From Sulfuriferula sp. (GTDB lineage: Bacteria > Pseudomonadota > Gammaproteobacteria > Burkholderiales > Sulfuriferulaceae), in assembly GCA_027311185.1 (NCBI GenBank), contig DAICZK010000003.1, forward strand, positions 1 to 23,842: a DNA stretch of 23,842 bases, written 5' to 3'. Within the stretch, counting starts at the first letter, position 1. Every line of letters begins with the position of its first letter. The notes beneath the pieces were generated by a model. The model searched no databases and had not been told where the DNA came from. It worked only from the letters and a program-made list of their open reading frames with translations. The position numbers and the translations under genes were made by a program. Below are positions 15,984-23,842 of the stretch, piece after piece.

Positions 15984-16855
15984 ACCAGCTCCCTATGCCG
16001 CACCAAGGTTTGCTCAGTGGCGGAAAAATAACTGGCGAGCTGTTCGCTGATATAAACCGAACGGTGCTGCCCCCCGGTGCAACCGATTGCAACCGTGAGA
16101 TATGCGCGATTGTCGCGAACGAAGCAAGGTAGCCATTTGCTGACATAGTGCCGGATGTCTGCCATCATTTCCGAGACTTCCGGGCTTTTTTCCAGGAACT
16201 CGATGACTGCGCGATCCCGCCCGGTCTGTGGGCGTAATACGGGATCGTAATGCGGATTGGGCAGGCATCGGACATCGAATACCAGATCGGCGTCGAGCGG
16301 AATGCCATGCTTGAACCCGAAGGACGCAAACAACAGGGTCAGGCGCCGGTTACCCAATACCGCAATGTCATTAATCCAGCGGCGCAGCGTGGCCGGCGAA
16401 AGATCGCTGGTGTCGATGCGATGCGCGAGCTGCGCGATAGGATCGAGCAGCTCGCGCTCAAGCAAAATGGCTTCATGCAGTGCGCGGCGCACATTGCTCA
16501 ACGGGTGGCGGCGACGGCTTTCGGAAAAACGCCGCACCAGAGTTTCCGTTTTCGATTCCAGATACAACAGACGCAAGTCCACCTGCTGGCGCAATTGTTG
16601 CACCATGCCGGGCAAACGCTGATGCGAATCGCCGCTGCGCGCGTCGATGCTGATCGCTACATGCAGATCGCCGCGACCGGCCAGAAATACCAGGGTTTCT
16701 TCGAGCAGGCTGGCGGGCAGATTATCAACGCAGTAATAACCCGCGTCTTCGAGCACATGTAAGGCGATGGTTTTGCCCGAGCCAGACAGACCGCTGATGA
16801 GCACTAATTGCATCTCGTTGAGCGTCGAAGGGGAATTAACGAATAACATGGACAT
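15980..16855 (-). CDS. rapZ: RapZ, RNase adapter / UDP-sugar-sensing P-loop protein
   Basis: This 291-residue protein has the RapZ (YvcJ) layout. It has Walker A GLSGSGKT (22-29 from this start), the [24 protein letters not shown] region, and a C-terminal domain ending in [14 protein letters not shown]. In E. coli RapZ guides RNase E to the small RNA GlmZ and so controls glucosamine-6-phosphate synthesis. I used ATG at 16855 because GGAG lies about 8 nt upstream. Homologues usually begin at [11 protein letters not shown], which corresponds to 16813, so a 14-residue N-terminal extension is possible. It follows hprK by 17 bp and overlaps the NusG-II gene. Confidence 0.95.
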   Translation of the reverse strand: MSMLFVNSPSTLNEMQLVLISGLSGSGKTIALHVLEDAGYYCVDNLPASLLEETLVFLAGRGDLHVAISIDARSGDSHQRLPGMVQQLRQQVDLRLLYLESKTETLVRRFSESRRRHPLSNVRRALHEAILLERELLDPIAQLAHRIDTSDLSPATLRRWINDIAVLGNRRLTLLFASFGFKHGIPLDADLVFDVRCLPNPHYDPVLRPQTGRDRAVIEFLEKSPEVSEMMADIRHYVSKWLPCFVRDNRAYLTVAIGCTGGQHRSVYISEQLASYFSATEQTLVRHRELV

Positions 16856-16872
16856 AAACGGCTCCGGGCGCC

Positions 16873-17817
16873 TTATTCGCCAGCCTGAATCATTTTGTGC
16901 TGCCGCGCGATGAATTCCTCTGCGTTGTTCACGCCGCGCATACGCAAAATGTGGTTGCGCGTCGCCACTTCGACCAGCACCGCGAGGTTGCGCCCCACCG
17001 CCACGGGAATCCGCACTTTGGGGATATCCACGCCGAGTATCGTCTCGTTCGACGCGTGCATGTCCAGACGCGAAACGCTCTCTTGCGAGGCATCAACGGG
17101 CGACTTGAGATGCACGATGAGTTTGAGGTTTTTCTTCATTTTTATGGCCAGCTCGCCAAATAGCGCGCGGATGTTCAATATGCCCAAACCGCGCACTTCG
17201 AGAAAATCCTGCAACAGGGTCGGGCTTTGCGCGGACAGCGTGTCGGGTGCGGTTTTGTACAGGTCTACCACATCGTCGGCGACAAAACGGTGGCCTCGTG
17301 TCAGCAATTCGAGCGCAAGCTCGCTCTTTCCGGTCGACGACTCGCCGGTCAGCATGACGCCAATGCCATTCACCTCCAGCATGACGCCATGCACGCTGGT
17401 CGACTCGGCCAGCGCGTTGGCCAGATAGTGCGACAACACCACCATCAGTTCCGGGCTCGCTTGCGGCGAGGTAAATAAAGGCGTGTTGGAGCGCTGCGAA
17501 GCGGCGAGCAAAGGGTCGGGCACGATCTCGCCGTTTGCGACGATGACGGCTGCGAGTTCGGTGGAAAACAGATTTTCGATCGCCAGCATCAACGCGTCGG
17601 CGCCGAGTTGGCCCAGATAATCCATCTCTGCGCAGCCCAGTACCTGAACGCGGTTGGGATGGACAAAATTGAGGTGACCGATCAGGGCGAGCGAGGGTTT
17701 TTGCACCGTATCGCCGCGCAACTGCTTGTCTCCACCCGCGTGCCCGGACACCCAGCTCAACGCCAGTGTCTGCGCCAGCGCGGTAAACATACGATTAACA
17801 GAAATGGAATTATTCAT
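16873..17817 (-). CDS. hprK: HPr kinase/phosphorylase
   Basis: This 314-residue bifunctional enzyme phosphorylates and dephosphorylates HPr on serine. The catalytic His143 is in SVHGVML, Walker A is GESSTGKS (158-165), ADDVVD is at 180-185, and the family signature [10 protein letters not shown] is at 206-215. I start at ATG 17817; a TTG two codons earlier is less likely. It overlaps the ptsN stop by 8 bp. In betaproteobacteria HprK acts with an incomplete PTS as a signalling device rather than for sugar uptake. The HPr and EI genes are not in the window. Confidence 0.97.
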   Translation of the reverse strand: MNNSISVNRMFTALAQTLALSWVSGHAGGDKQLRGDTVQKPSLALIGHLNFVHPNRVQVLGCAEMDYLGQLGADALMLAIENLFSTELAAVIVANGEIVPDPLLAASQRSNTPLFTSPQASPELMVVLSHYLANALAESTSVHGVMLEVNGIGVMLTGESSTGKSELALELLTRGHRFVADDVVDLYKTAPDTLSAQSPTLLQDFLEVRGLGILNIRALFGELAIKMKKNLKLIVHLKSPVDASQESVSRLDMHASNETILGVDIPKVRIPVAVGRNLAVLVEVATRNHILRMRGVNNAEEFIARQHKMIQAGE

Positions 17818-18280
17818 GATCAAACCAGGGCTGCCAATTACGAATCAGATCCAGCGCACTTTGACCAACGTCGGCGACCAGCAACTCGCGACGCAAGGTT
17901 TTGTCGCCAAATAATTGCGCCAACTCGCCCAATATCTGCAGATGCAGGTCAGTCGCCTGCGCCGGTACGAACAATACGAGAACCAGGTTGACCGCGAGCT
18001 GATCAGGCGCATCGAAATCGATGGCCGGGCTGAGCCGGATCAACACGCCCGTAGCCGCTTTCAAACCCTTGATGCGCCCGTGCGGCACCGCGACACCCTG
18101 GCCCAGCCCTGTCGAACCGAGCTTTTCCCGAGCAAGCAGACTCTCAAGGATCAGGTCCGGTGCGACGCCCAGTTCTTTGCCGAACAGTTGCCCCAGGTAC
18201 TCGAACAGCCGCCGCTTGTTTCCTATCTCCAAATCCAGAAGTATATGCGAAACAGGGAGTAAGGGGGCTATCCGGTTCAT
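17810..18280 (-). CDS. ptsN: PTS IIA-Ntr protein (PtsN)
   Basis: This 156-residue EIIA-Ntr phosphocarrier has the phosphorylation site GVAVPHGRI, with His67 accepting phosphate from HPr/NPr. The surrounding LLAREKLGSTGLGQG is family-typical. EIIA-Ntr does not transport sugar; it regulates potassium, nitrogen and stress responses according to its phosphorylation state. It lies between hpf and hprK, in the classic rpoN-hpf-ptsN order, with its stop overlapping hprK. Coupling with hprK suggests that this signalling chain is assembled together. Confidence 0.97.
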   Translation of the reverse strand: MNRIAPLLPVSHILLDLEIGNKRRLFEYLGQLFGKELGVAPDLILESLLAREKLGSTGLGQGVAVPHGRIKGLKAATGVLIRLSPAIDFDAPDQLAVNLVLVLFVPAQATDLHLQILGELAQLFGDKTLRRELLVADVGQSALDLIRNWQPWFDHE

Positions 18281-18352
18281 TGCGAAATCTCGGGGCTAAT
18301 TTACGAAGAGGCCGGACGTGCTGCGCAATTGCCGGCTACGCAAGGGCGAATG

Positions 18353-18688
18353 TTATTCCTCGCTGACGACTGGCTGGTGCTTGATTCCGCCATGGGTCTT
18401 GTGCGACTGACTGTGTTTTTCCTTGTATTTCCCGATCTGCCTATCCAGCTTGTCGGCGAGACTGTCGATGGCCGCGTACATATCGGCATCGTCCGCCTGA
18501 ACGAAAATATCCTTACCGCTCAAATGCACGTTGGCTTCTACCGTATGCCGGAGTTTTTCGACTGTCATAATCACGCCGATGTCGATCACATGGTCGAAAT
18601 GACGCTTGATACGGTCAATTTTGGAAATGACATAGTCGCGAATAGCGGGGGTGATCTCCAGATGATGGCCGGTAATCGTTAGGTTCAT
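18353..18688 (-). CDS. hpf: short ribosome hibernation promoting factor (HPF/YhbH)
   Basis: This 111-residue protein binds the 30S decoding centre and helps form inactive 100S ribosome dimers in stationary phase. The sequence MNLTITGHHLEITPAIRDYV, the KIDRIKRHFDHVIDIGV segment and the DADMYAAIDSLADKLDRQI helix are standard. It is the short form, lacking the C-terminal dimerisation domain of long HPF. I chose ATG at 18688, preceded by AAAGGC; longer in-frame starts run into rpoN. It follows rpoN by 22 bp, as in many proteobacteria. Confidence 0.96.
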   Translation of the reverse strand: MNLTITGHHLEITPAIRDYVISKIDRIKRHFDHVIDIGVIMTVEKLRHTVEANVHLSGKDIFVQADDADMYAAIDSLADKLDRQIGKYKEKHSQSHKTHGGIKHQPVVSEE

Positions 18689-18710
18689 GATATTGCCTTT
18701 CATTTGCAGG

Positions 18711-20138
18711 TTATAGCGCTTTGCGCTGGTTAGCGGGCGGAATTTGCAAAGATTCCCGGTATTTGGCAATCGTACGCCGGGCAACAACTATGCCCTGTTG
18801 ACCGAGAACTTCCGCAATCTGCCCATCGGATAGCGGTTTTTTTATATTTTCTGCTGCAACCAGTTGTTTAATTAACGCACGAATCGCAGTCGCCGAGCAA
18901 GCGCCGCCGGCATCGGTATTAACGTGACTGCCAAAAAAATATTTCAATTCGAATATGCCGCGCGGCGTCATCATGAATTTCTGCGTTGTGACTCGCGACA
19001 CGGTGGATTCATGCAGCTCCACCACATCGGCGATTTCACGCAATACCAATGGGCGCATCGCTACTTCGCCATGTTCGAAAAAGTGCTTTTGCCTATCCAC
19101 TATACTCTGCGTGACACGCAAAATGGTGTCGAATCGCTGCAGGATGTTTTTGATCAGCCATTTGGCCTCCTGCAGCTGTCCTGCAAGCTGCTGGTGATTG
19201 GCATCACGATTGCGCGACAGGATATCCGCATACATCTGGTTGATACGCAGCTTGGGCATGGCATCTGGATTAAGTCCAGCCACCCATGCCCCCTTGATTT
19301 TCCTGACGATAACGTCGGGGACGATATAGCGCGTGTCGCTGCCGCCAAACGCTTCGCCGGGCCGAGGGTTGAGGTGAGTCACCAGTTCGCGCGCGCCGCG
19401 CAGCGCTTCATCGTCGCAGTGCAGCCGACGTTTGAGACCGGCGTAATCGCGCGCGCCCAGAGCGCTCAGTTCATGTCGAACCAGCTCTTTGGCGAGTGCC
19501 AGATGAGGCGTATGCTCCGCCACGGACTGCAACTGCAGACTCAGACACTCGGCCAGATCGCGCGCGCCGACGCCCAGAGGATCAAGGCTTTGCAAATACT
19601 TGAGCGCGATTTGCAAGTCGTCCAGCCCGACATCCAACTCGTCAGGCAGCATTTCCGCAATGTCGTCGAGACTCTGGGTCAGATAGCCGCTGTCGTCAAG
19701 CGCGTCAATCAACAGCAGTACCAGTTGCTTGTCGCGTTCCTGCAAACAGGTAAGATTCAATTGCCAGACCATGTGCTCGCGCAAACTGGTCGTATCCTGG
19801 GAGGATTGCGGCTCGAAATCCTCATCGCTGTCCTCATCACTCTGATTATACGCAGGCGATTCATTCCAATCCATTTCGGTCAGCTCCGCAGGTGCGCTTT
19901 CTGTCGCAGGCGGCGCCTCGGTGTTTTCCTTGTCAACCGTTGCGGTTTCATACTCCGTCACCCGCACTTCGCCATCGTCCATCGTATCCACCCGTTCCAG
20001 CAATGGGTTGCTCTGAACGATGAGCTCCAGCTCCTGATTCATTTCCAGTGTCGACAGTTGCAGCAAACGTATTGACTGCTGCAATTGCGGCGTCAGGGTA
20101 AGATGCTGGCTGAGTTTAAGTTGTAGGCCTTGTTTCAT
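18711..20138 (-). CDS. rpoN: RNA polymerase sigma-54 factor
   Basis: This 475-residue sigma-54 has the three expected regions. Region I is Gln/Leu-rich (SQHLTLTPQLQQSIRLLQLS, about 10-29) and interacts with AAA+ activators. An acidic linker covers about 50-110. The core-binding and DNA-binding parts follow, ending with the RpoN box ARRTIAKYRE (453-462), which contacts the -24 element. Sigma-54 transcribes nitrogen, motility and other genes on command of enhancer-binding proteins. It follows lptB by 8 bp and precedes hpf, so expression is tied to LPS export and PTS genes. Confidence 0.98.
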   Translation of the reverse strand: MKQGLQLKLSQHLTLTPQLQQSIRLLQLSTLEMNQELELIVQSNPLLERVDTMDDGEVRVTEYETATVDKENTEAPPATESAPAELTEMDWNESPAYNQSDEDSDEDFEPQSSQDTTSLREHMVWQLNLTCLQERDKQLVLLLIDALDDSGYLTQSLDDIAEMLPDELDVGLDDLQIALKYLQSLDPLGVGARDLAECLSLQLQSVAEHTPHLALAKELVRHELSALGARDYAGLKRRLHCDDEALRGARELVTHLNPRPGEAFGGSDTRYIVPDVIVRKIKGAWVAGLNPDAMPKLRINQMYADILSRNRDANHQQLAGQLQEAKWLIKNILQRFDTILRVTQSIVDRQKHFFEHGEVAMRPLVLREIADVVELHESTVSRVTTQKFMMTPRGIFELKYFFGSHVNTDAGGACSATAIRALIKQLVAAENIKKPLSDGQIAEVLGQQGIVVARRTIAKYRESLQIPPANQRKAL

Positions 20139-20146
20139 ATATTTAT

Positions 20147-20869
20147 TTAAAGACGAAAGTGCTCGCCCAGATAGACTCTCCGCACGTTTTCATTATCAAT
20201 AAGGTCTTCAGGCTGACCAGCCGCCAGAACGGTACCGTCATTAATAATATAAGCCCTGTCGCAAATCCCCAAAGTTTCCCGGACATTATGGTCGGTAATC
20301 AGAATACCAATCCCGCGTTCGGTCAGAAACCGAATCAATTTCTGAATATCGATCACTGCAATCGGGTCTATCCCGGCAAATGGTTCGTCGAGCAGAACAA
20401 AGCGCGGATTCATCGCCAGAGCCCGCGCAATCTCGACGCGCCGCCGCTCGCCACCCGACAAGCTGGTCGCCGAGGCCTCGGCCAAATGCTGGATATTCAA
20501 GTCCACCAGCAGATTGTTCAAGTGCCGCTCGCGCTCGTCTTCGTTATAATCCTTTAACTCCAGAATCGCGCTTATGTTCTGCGCAACGGTCAATTTACGA
20601 AAAATCGACGCCTCCTGCGGCAGATAGCTCAACCCCAGGTCGGCACGCTTATGAATCGGCATCCGGCCAAGATCCTGTTCGTCGAGCTGGATTTCTCCCC
20701 CATCCAGCTTTACCAGACCGACTATCATGTAAAAACACGTCGTTTTGCCCGCGCCGTTCGGGCCCAACAAACCCACAACCTCACCGCTGCACACGCTGAT
20801 CGATACGTCCTTGACCACCAGGCGCGACTGATAACTCTTTTTCAGATGAATTGCTCTGAGTTCGCTCAT
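20147..20869 (-). CDS. lptB: LptB, ATPase of the LPS export complex
   Basis: This 240-residue cytoplasmic ABC ATPase powers LptB2FGC, which extracts LPS from the inner membrane. Walker A GPNGAGKT is at 36-43, the Q-loop is [13 protein letters not shown] (81-93), the signature LSGGE is at 137-141, Walker B FVLLDEP is at 157-163 and the H-loop His194 is in TDHNVRETL. The [14 protein letters not shown] version is typical of LptB. It lies just after lptA (6-bp gap) and before rpoN. LptF and LptG are encoded elsewhere. Confidence 0.97.
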   Translation of the reverse strand: MSELRAIHLKKSYQSRLVVKDVSISVCSGEVVGLLGPNGAGKTTCFYMIVGLVKLDGGEIQLDEQDLGRMPIHKRADLGLSYLPQEASIFRKLTVAQNISAILELKDYNEDERERHLNNLLVDLNIQHLAEASATSLSGGERRRVEIARALAMNPRFVLLDEPFAGIDPIAVIDIQKLIRFLTERGIGILITDHNVRETLGICDRAYIINDGTVLAAGQPEDLIDNENVRRVYLGEHFRL

Positions 20870-20875
20870 GGTCGG

Positions 20876-21478
20876 CTATGGTGCGCTAGCTGGCAACGCT
20901 GCAGTGGGCTGTAGCCGCGGCGTCGCGCTATCGGCGGGAGCAACGCCCGGAGCCGGGTTGGTCTTTTGAGGATAAATGGAAGTATGCACGCGGTTAGTTC
21001 CCGCATGCTGGCCAATGGGCGCATTTTCATCGTTTTTAGCCCAGAAAGCCTCGGTCACGGTATTGTAAAACACCGTTTTCGCGTGCAACTCGTCGGCGCC
21101 TTTTTTCAGTCTGGCATCTCCTGTCAATAATACCGTGTTGTTTTTATTGTCCATATCGATACGGTCAGCGTAAGCCTCGATATACTCGTCGCTGCCGTCC
21201 TGCTTTTGCCGGAAATACACGGGATTACCAAAAGCAACCGCCGTGCTGAAACCATCCTTGTCCTGATGCACTTCGACTTTATCTGCCCGCAGCAATAACG
21301 TGCCTTGCGTCAGAATCACGTTGCCCTGATACACGCCTACCTTGTGCAGATCGTCCATATCGACGCGATTGGCCTCAATATTCACCGGCTTGGTGCGATC
21401 GGCCTGCTCGGCAAACGCTGCCGGAATCAATAACGACAATCCGAGCGCGAGAGCGAGGGATTTAATGAGTAGGTTCAT
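20876..21478 (-). CDS. lptA: LptA, periplasmic LPS bridge protein
   Basis: This 200-residue protein has a signal peptide ending AFA at about residue 23, followed by the OstA/LptA beta-jellyroll domain (PVNIEANRVDMDDLHKVGVY, then GNVILTQGTLLLRADKVEV). LptA polymers bridge the periplasm and carry LPS from LptC to LptD. The C-terminal tail, after about 155, is rich in Pro and Ala and probably disordered; it is longer than in E. coli LptA. The start overlaps the lptC end by 17 bp. Confidence 0.95.
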   Translation of the reverse strand: MNLLIKSLALALGLSLLIPAAFAEQADRTKPVNIEANRVDMDDLHKVGVYQGNVILTQGTLLLRADKVEVHQDKDGFSTAVAFGNPVYFRQKQDGSDEYIEAYADRIDMDNKNNTVLLTGDARLKKGADELHAKTVFYNTVTEAFWAKNDENAPIGQHAGTNRVHTSIYPQKTNPAPGVAPADSATPRLQPTAALPASAP

Positions 21479-22034
21479 AACGCGCTTTTACACGATTGGA
21501 TAGCTGCATGGTTTGAGTTCGATTGTTCAATTCTAACCCACCCGCAGCTATTTGTAAGAAATTGCCCCGTATTTGGACCGGATGACTGGTACGCATCAAT
21601 TGCTGATCCGGAAATGCCTCCAGATAATCAGTGGTCAGAACCAACGGTCCCTGCCCGTCATGGAGATCCCGAACCAGCACCACATTATCGATAAAATTCA
21701 CCTGTTTTCCCTTGGAAGTTACAAAAGCCTGCTTCGAACGTATATCCACGGTGCCTTGCTGCTCATCGTGCGCAACCAGACGCGGCGTGGTCAATTGCGC
21801 GGTGTCATTGTCGAGAAAGTGCTCGGCAAACTTGGCATTCAGGGTGTAGATGACCTGACCAGCCAGATTGGTACGCGTAACCTTGAAGTCCTCGATCATG
21901 TAATCGATGATACGCGTGTCCGACGTTAGAAAACCCAACTTGTGACTTTGTATCGTGTATTGCAGCCACATGCTCAATCCCGCCAGCAACGCGATAATGG
22001 CCAATGGGAACCAGTACAGCGGACGGTTGCTCAT
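21462..22034 (-). CDS. lptC: LptC, inner-membrane LPS export protein
   Basis: This 190-residue bitopic protein has one N-terminal membrane helix (about 7-25, WFPLAIIALLAGLSMWL) and a periplasmic LptC beta-jellyroll domain that receives LPS from LptB2FG and passes it to LptA. TRIIDYMIEDFKVTRTN and GNFLQIAAGGLELNN fit the family. I chose ATG at 22034, which overlaps the kdsC stop as ATGA; the longer frame from 22094 reads through kdsC and adds an unrelated leader. Confidence 0.94.
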   Translation of the reverse strand: MSNRPLYWFPLAIIALLAGLSMWLQYTIQSHKLGFLTSDTRIIDYMIEDFKVTRTNLAGQVIYTLNAKFAEHFLDNDTAQLTTPRLVAHDEQQGTVDIRSKQAFVTSKGKQVNFIDNVVLVRDLHDGQGPLVLTTDYLEAFPDQQLMRTSHPVQIRGNFLQIAAGGLELNNRTQTMQLSNRVKARYEPTH

Positions 22035-22555
22035 TTGACATATTCTGCCAGCATGGCGGCGTAATGGCCCTGGGCCTTCATGATGAATTCGCACGCTTCA
22101 CGAACTGCGCCACGCCCGGCCTCGCGGCCCGTCACCAGATGCGCGTACTGTTGCACTTCACAGGGCGCTGCGGGCACACTGATGGACAGACCGCACCTGA
22201 CCATAACGGGCAGATCGACCACATCGTCGCCCATATAGGCCGTTTGCTCGGGCTGTAAATCCAGTGCCTCCAGCAAATGCTGATAGGCCTCGAGCTTTTT
22301 GCCGATGCCCTGGTAAACATGAGTAATGCCGAGATTGTTGACTCGATGGACAACGACTTGCGATTGGCGACCGGTAATGATCGCGAGTTCGACGCCCGTT
22401 TGTTTGAGCATCTTCAAGCCGTGTCCGTCCAGCGAATTAAACGCCTTGTATTCCTGGCCGTCGTCGCCCAAAAACAGACTGCCGTCGGTCATCACGCCAT
22501 CGATATCGAAAATGGCAAGCTTGATCGGTAACGCGCGCTGATAAGCTGAATTCAT
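22031..22555 (-). CDS. kdsC: KdsC, 3-deoxy-D-manno-octulosonate 8-phosphate phosphatase
   Basis: This 174-residue HAD phosphatase removes the phosphate from Kdo-8-P to give Kdo for the LPS inner core. The nucleophile and acid are D17 and D19 in FDIDGVMTDG, motif II is ITGR (60-63), and the magnesium-binding MGDDVVD covers 108-114. It is a cap-less C1-type HAD of normal length. It sits between kdsD and lptC with short gaps, as in E. coli. The ATG at 22555 is the natural start. Confidence 0.97.
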   Translation of the reverse strand: MNSAYQRALPIKLAIFDIDGVMTDGSLFLGDDGQEYKAFNSLDGHGLKMLKQTGVELAIITGRQSQVVVHRVNNLGITHVYQGIGKKLEAYQHLLEALDLQPEQTAYMGDDVVDLPVMVRCGLSISVPAAPCEVQQYAHLVTGREAGRGAVREACEFIMKAQGHYAAMLAEYVK

Positions 22556-22584
22556 AGTAAAAAAACCTCAATACTGCTGTTCAA

Positions 22585-23580
22585 TTAAACAACTCCCGCG
22601 CGCAAAAGGTCTAGCATGTTGAGCGCACCGATCAATATATGTTTATCGTCCACAACCAGCAAACCGTTGATATTGTGGCTTTGCATGTTTTCTACCGCGA
22701 CCACTGCCAATTGCTCGGGGCCGATACAGCGCGGCGTCGCGGTCATCACCTCGCGCACGCCAGTCAGGCGCACATCGACGGCTTTTTCCAGAATACGACG
22801 CAAGTCGCCGTCGGTAATCACCCCCAGCAGACGGTCTTCATCGTCCACCACGGCCGTCATCCCCAGTCCCTTGCGCGTCATTTCAAGCAGCGCGAGCGGC
22901 AGCAGCGCGTCGACCGAGACCTTGGGCAAACGCTCCCCCTGATGCATGATATCGCGCACATGAATCAACAAGCGACGCCCCAATGAACCGCCCGGATGCG
23001 TCAGCGCAAAATCCTCGGTACCGAAACCGCGAGCTTCGAGCAACGCAATCGCCAACGCGTCGCCTAGCGCGAGAGCCGCCGTGGTGCTTGCCGTCGGCGC
23101 CAGATTCAGCGGGCAGGCTTCCTGTGCCACGCTGGCGTCAAGATGCACATCGGCTTCGCGCGCCAGAGTTGACCTGGTATTGCCGGTAATCGCGATCAGA
23201 CGCGCGCCGCGCCGCTTGATCAGCGGCACAATCGCTGTCAATTCCGCACTCTCTCCCGAATGCGACAACGCAATACAGACATCTTCGTGAGTAATCATCC
23301 CCAAGTCGCCGTGACTCGCCTCGCCTGGATGAACAAAAAATGCTGGCGTGCCGGTGCTCGCCAGGGTGGAGGCAATTTTGTTGCCGATGTGCCCGGACTT
23401 GCCCATGCCGCTCACCACCACCCGACCGCGACAACTTAGAATCAGCGCCATGGCCTCGGTAAAACTGCTATCGAGCCGATCACGCATCGCCGAGACTGCT
23501 TCCGCTTCTATGGTCAATACGCGTCGCGCGAGATCGAGTGCCGCGACTGGATCGAATTTAACTTGCAATGAGTCTGTCAT
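22585..23580 (-). CDS. kdsD: KdsD, D-arabinose-5-phosphate isomerase
   Basis: This 331-residue enzyme converts ribulose-5-phosphate to arabinose-5-phosphate, the first step towards Kdo. Residues about 35-180 are a SIS sugar isomerase domain with VVSGMGKSGHIGNKIA (55-70) and SHGDLGMI (89-96). Two CBS domains follow (about 205-330), which usually sense adenylates or similar ligands. It is the first gene of the long minus-strand run and is divergent from the Kef-type gene. TAGAAT on the minus strand (23614-23609) could be a -10 box, but no good -35 is present. Confidence 0.97.
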   Translation of the reverse strand: MTDSLQVKFDPVAALDLARRVLTIEAEAVSAMRDRLDSSFTEAMALILSCRGRVVVSGMGKSGHIGNKIASTLASTGTPAFFVHPGEASHGDLGMITHEDVCIALSHSGESAELTAIVPLIKRRGARLIAITGNTRSTLAREADVHLDASVAQEACPLNLAPTASTTAALALGDALAIALLEARGFGTEDFALTHPGGSLGRRLLIHVRDIMHQGERLPKVSVDALLPLALLEMTRKGLGMTAVVDDEDRLLGVITDGDLRRILEKAVDVRLTGVREVMTATPRCIGPEQLAVVAVENMQSHNINGLLVVDDKHILIGALNMLDLLRAGVV

Positions 23581-23731
23581 GATTGTTCGGCATCCTGGGG
23601 GAACGCTTATTCTACCCCATAACGGCCTCGATTAGTTCGCCCGCCACGCCCAAGACCGGAACCACCTCGATTATGCGTAAAAACACGCGCGCTACTTGCA
23701 GCAATCCGCGCCAGCCTCTAATCTTGAGGCT

Positions 23732-23842
23732 ATGCACTCTACCCTAGGCCTGATCATCGTATTGCTGGCGGCGTCCGTCCTCGTATCGGCGCTATTTCGC
23801 ACCTGGAAACTGCCATCGATGCTGGGATTCCTGCTCATTGGC
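23732..23842 (+). CDS. Kef-type K+/H+ antiporter (CPA2 family), N-terminal fragment
   Basis: Only the first 37 codons are in the window; the gene continues past its right edge. The visible part is a first membrane helix (TLGLIIVLLAASVLVSALF) and the start of the next segment (KLPSMLGFLLIG), the usual opening of KefB/CPA2 antiporters. A Kef-type gene divergent from kdsD is common in related genomes. A 5-bp hairpin (GCCTC 23714-23718, GAGGC 23726-23730) lies right before the ATG and covers the only purine-rich stretch. Confidence 0.8.
   Translation, partial: MHSTLGLIIVLLAASVLVSALFRTWKLPSMLGFLLIG

Noticed and set aside
18924..20075. 383-codon plus-strand frame opposite rpoN
   Set aside because: It is fully antisense to an unmistakable sigma-54 gene. 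Its length reflects reverse-strand codon bias and its product has no recognisable domain.

Overview
The window looks like a piece of a betaproteobacterial chromosome, most likely Nitrosomonadales-like (inference from gene content and protein style, not from rRNA). The main clues are a Gram-negative LPS-export block, the betaproteobacterial order rpoN-hpf-ptsN-hprK-rapZ, HslV starting MEQYRGTT, and groESL with a perfect CIRCE element. It is almost entirely core chromosome. I see no rRNA, tRNA, CRISPR array, phage or complete insertion sequence.

Layout. Positions 1-2321 (+): an Lrp/AsnC regulator, a 436-bp gap holding clustered small palindromes and a 169-bp imperfect palindrome, then an outer-membrane porin. 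Positions 2518-4770 (+): the groES-groEL heat-shock operon with an RpoH-type promoter overlapping CIRCE, an intercistronic hairpin and a terminator. Positions 4846-6183 (+): an unrecognised 48-residue membrane protein and an AI-2E/PerM-family permease. Positions 6367-10306 (+): an overlapping trio of an unusual disulfide flavoprotein, an MsbA-type lipid exporter and a short TtcA-like tRNA thiolase. Positions 10322-10519: a REPIN-like palindrome inside a second inverted repeat, flanked by imperfect 18-bp direct repeats. Positions 10511-23580 (-): seventeen genes read leftward. Positions 23732-23842 (+): the start of a Kef-type antiporter, cut by the window edge.

Read in transcription order, the minus-strand run is kdsD, kdsC, lptC, lptA, lptB (Kdo precursor supply and LPS export), rpoN, hpf, ptsN, hprK, rapZ (sigma-54, ribosome hibernation, nitrogen-PTS signalling and cell-wall precursor control), then a NusG-domain-II protein, a Gx-transporter-like membrane protein, ubiX and a Lon-substrate-domain protein. 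After a 206-bp gap come a tandem STAS protein, hslV and hslU. Many junctions are 4-bp ATGA overlaps, so much of the run is probably co-transcribed.

No wholly new multi-gene system stands out. The best lead is the NusG-II/Gx-transporter pair next to ubiX, which resembles the EetA/EetB accessory pair of flavin-based extracellular electron transfer. Other leads are the two palindromic elements, the atypical flavoprotein, the small membrane protein with a structured leader, and the duplicated STAS protein.
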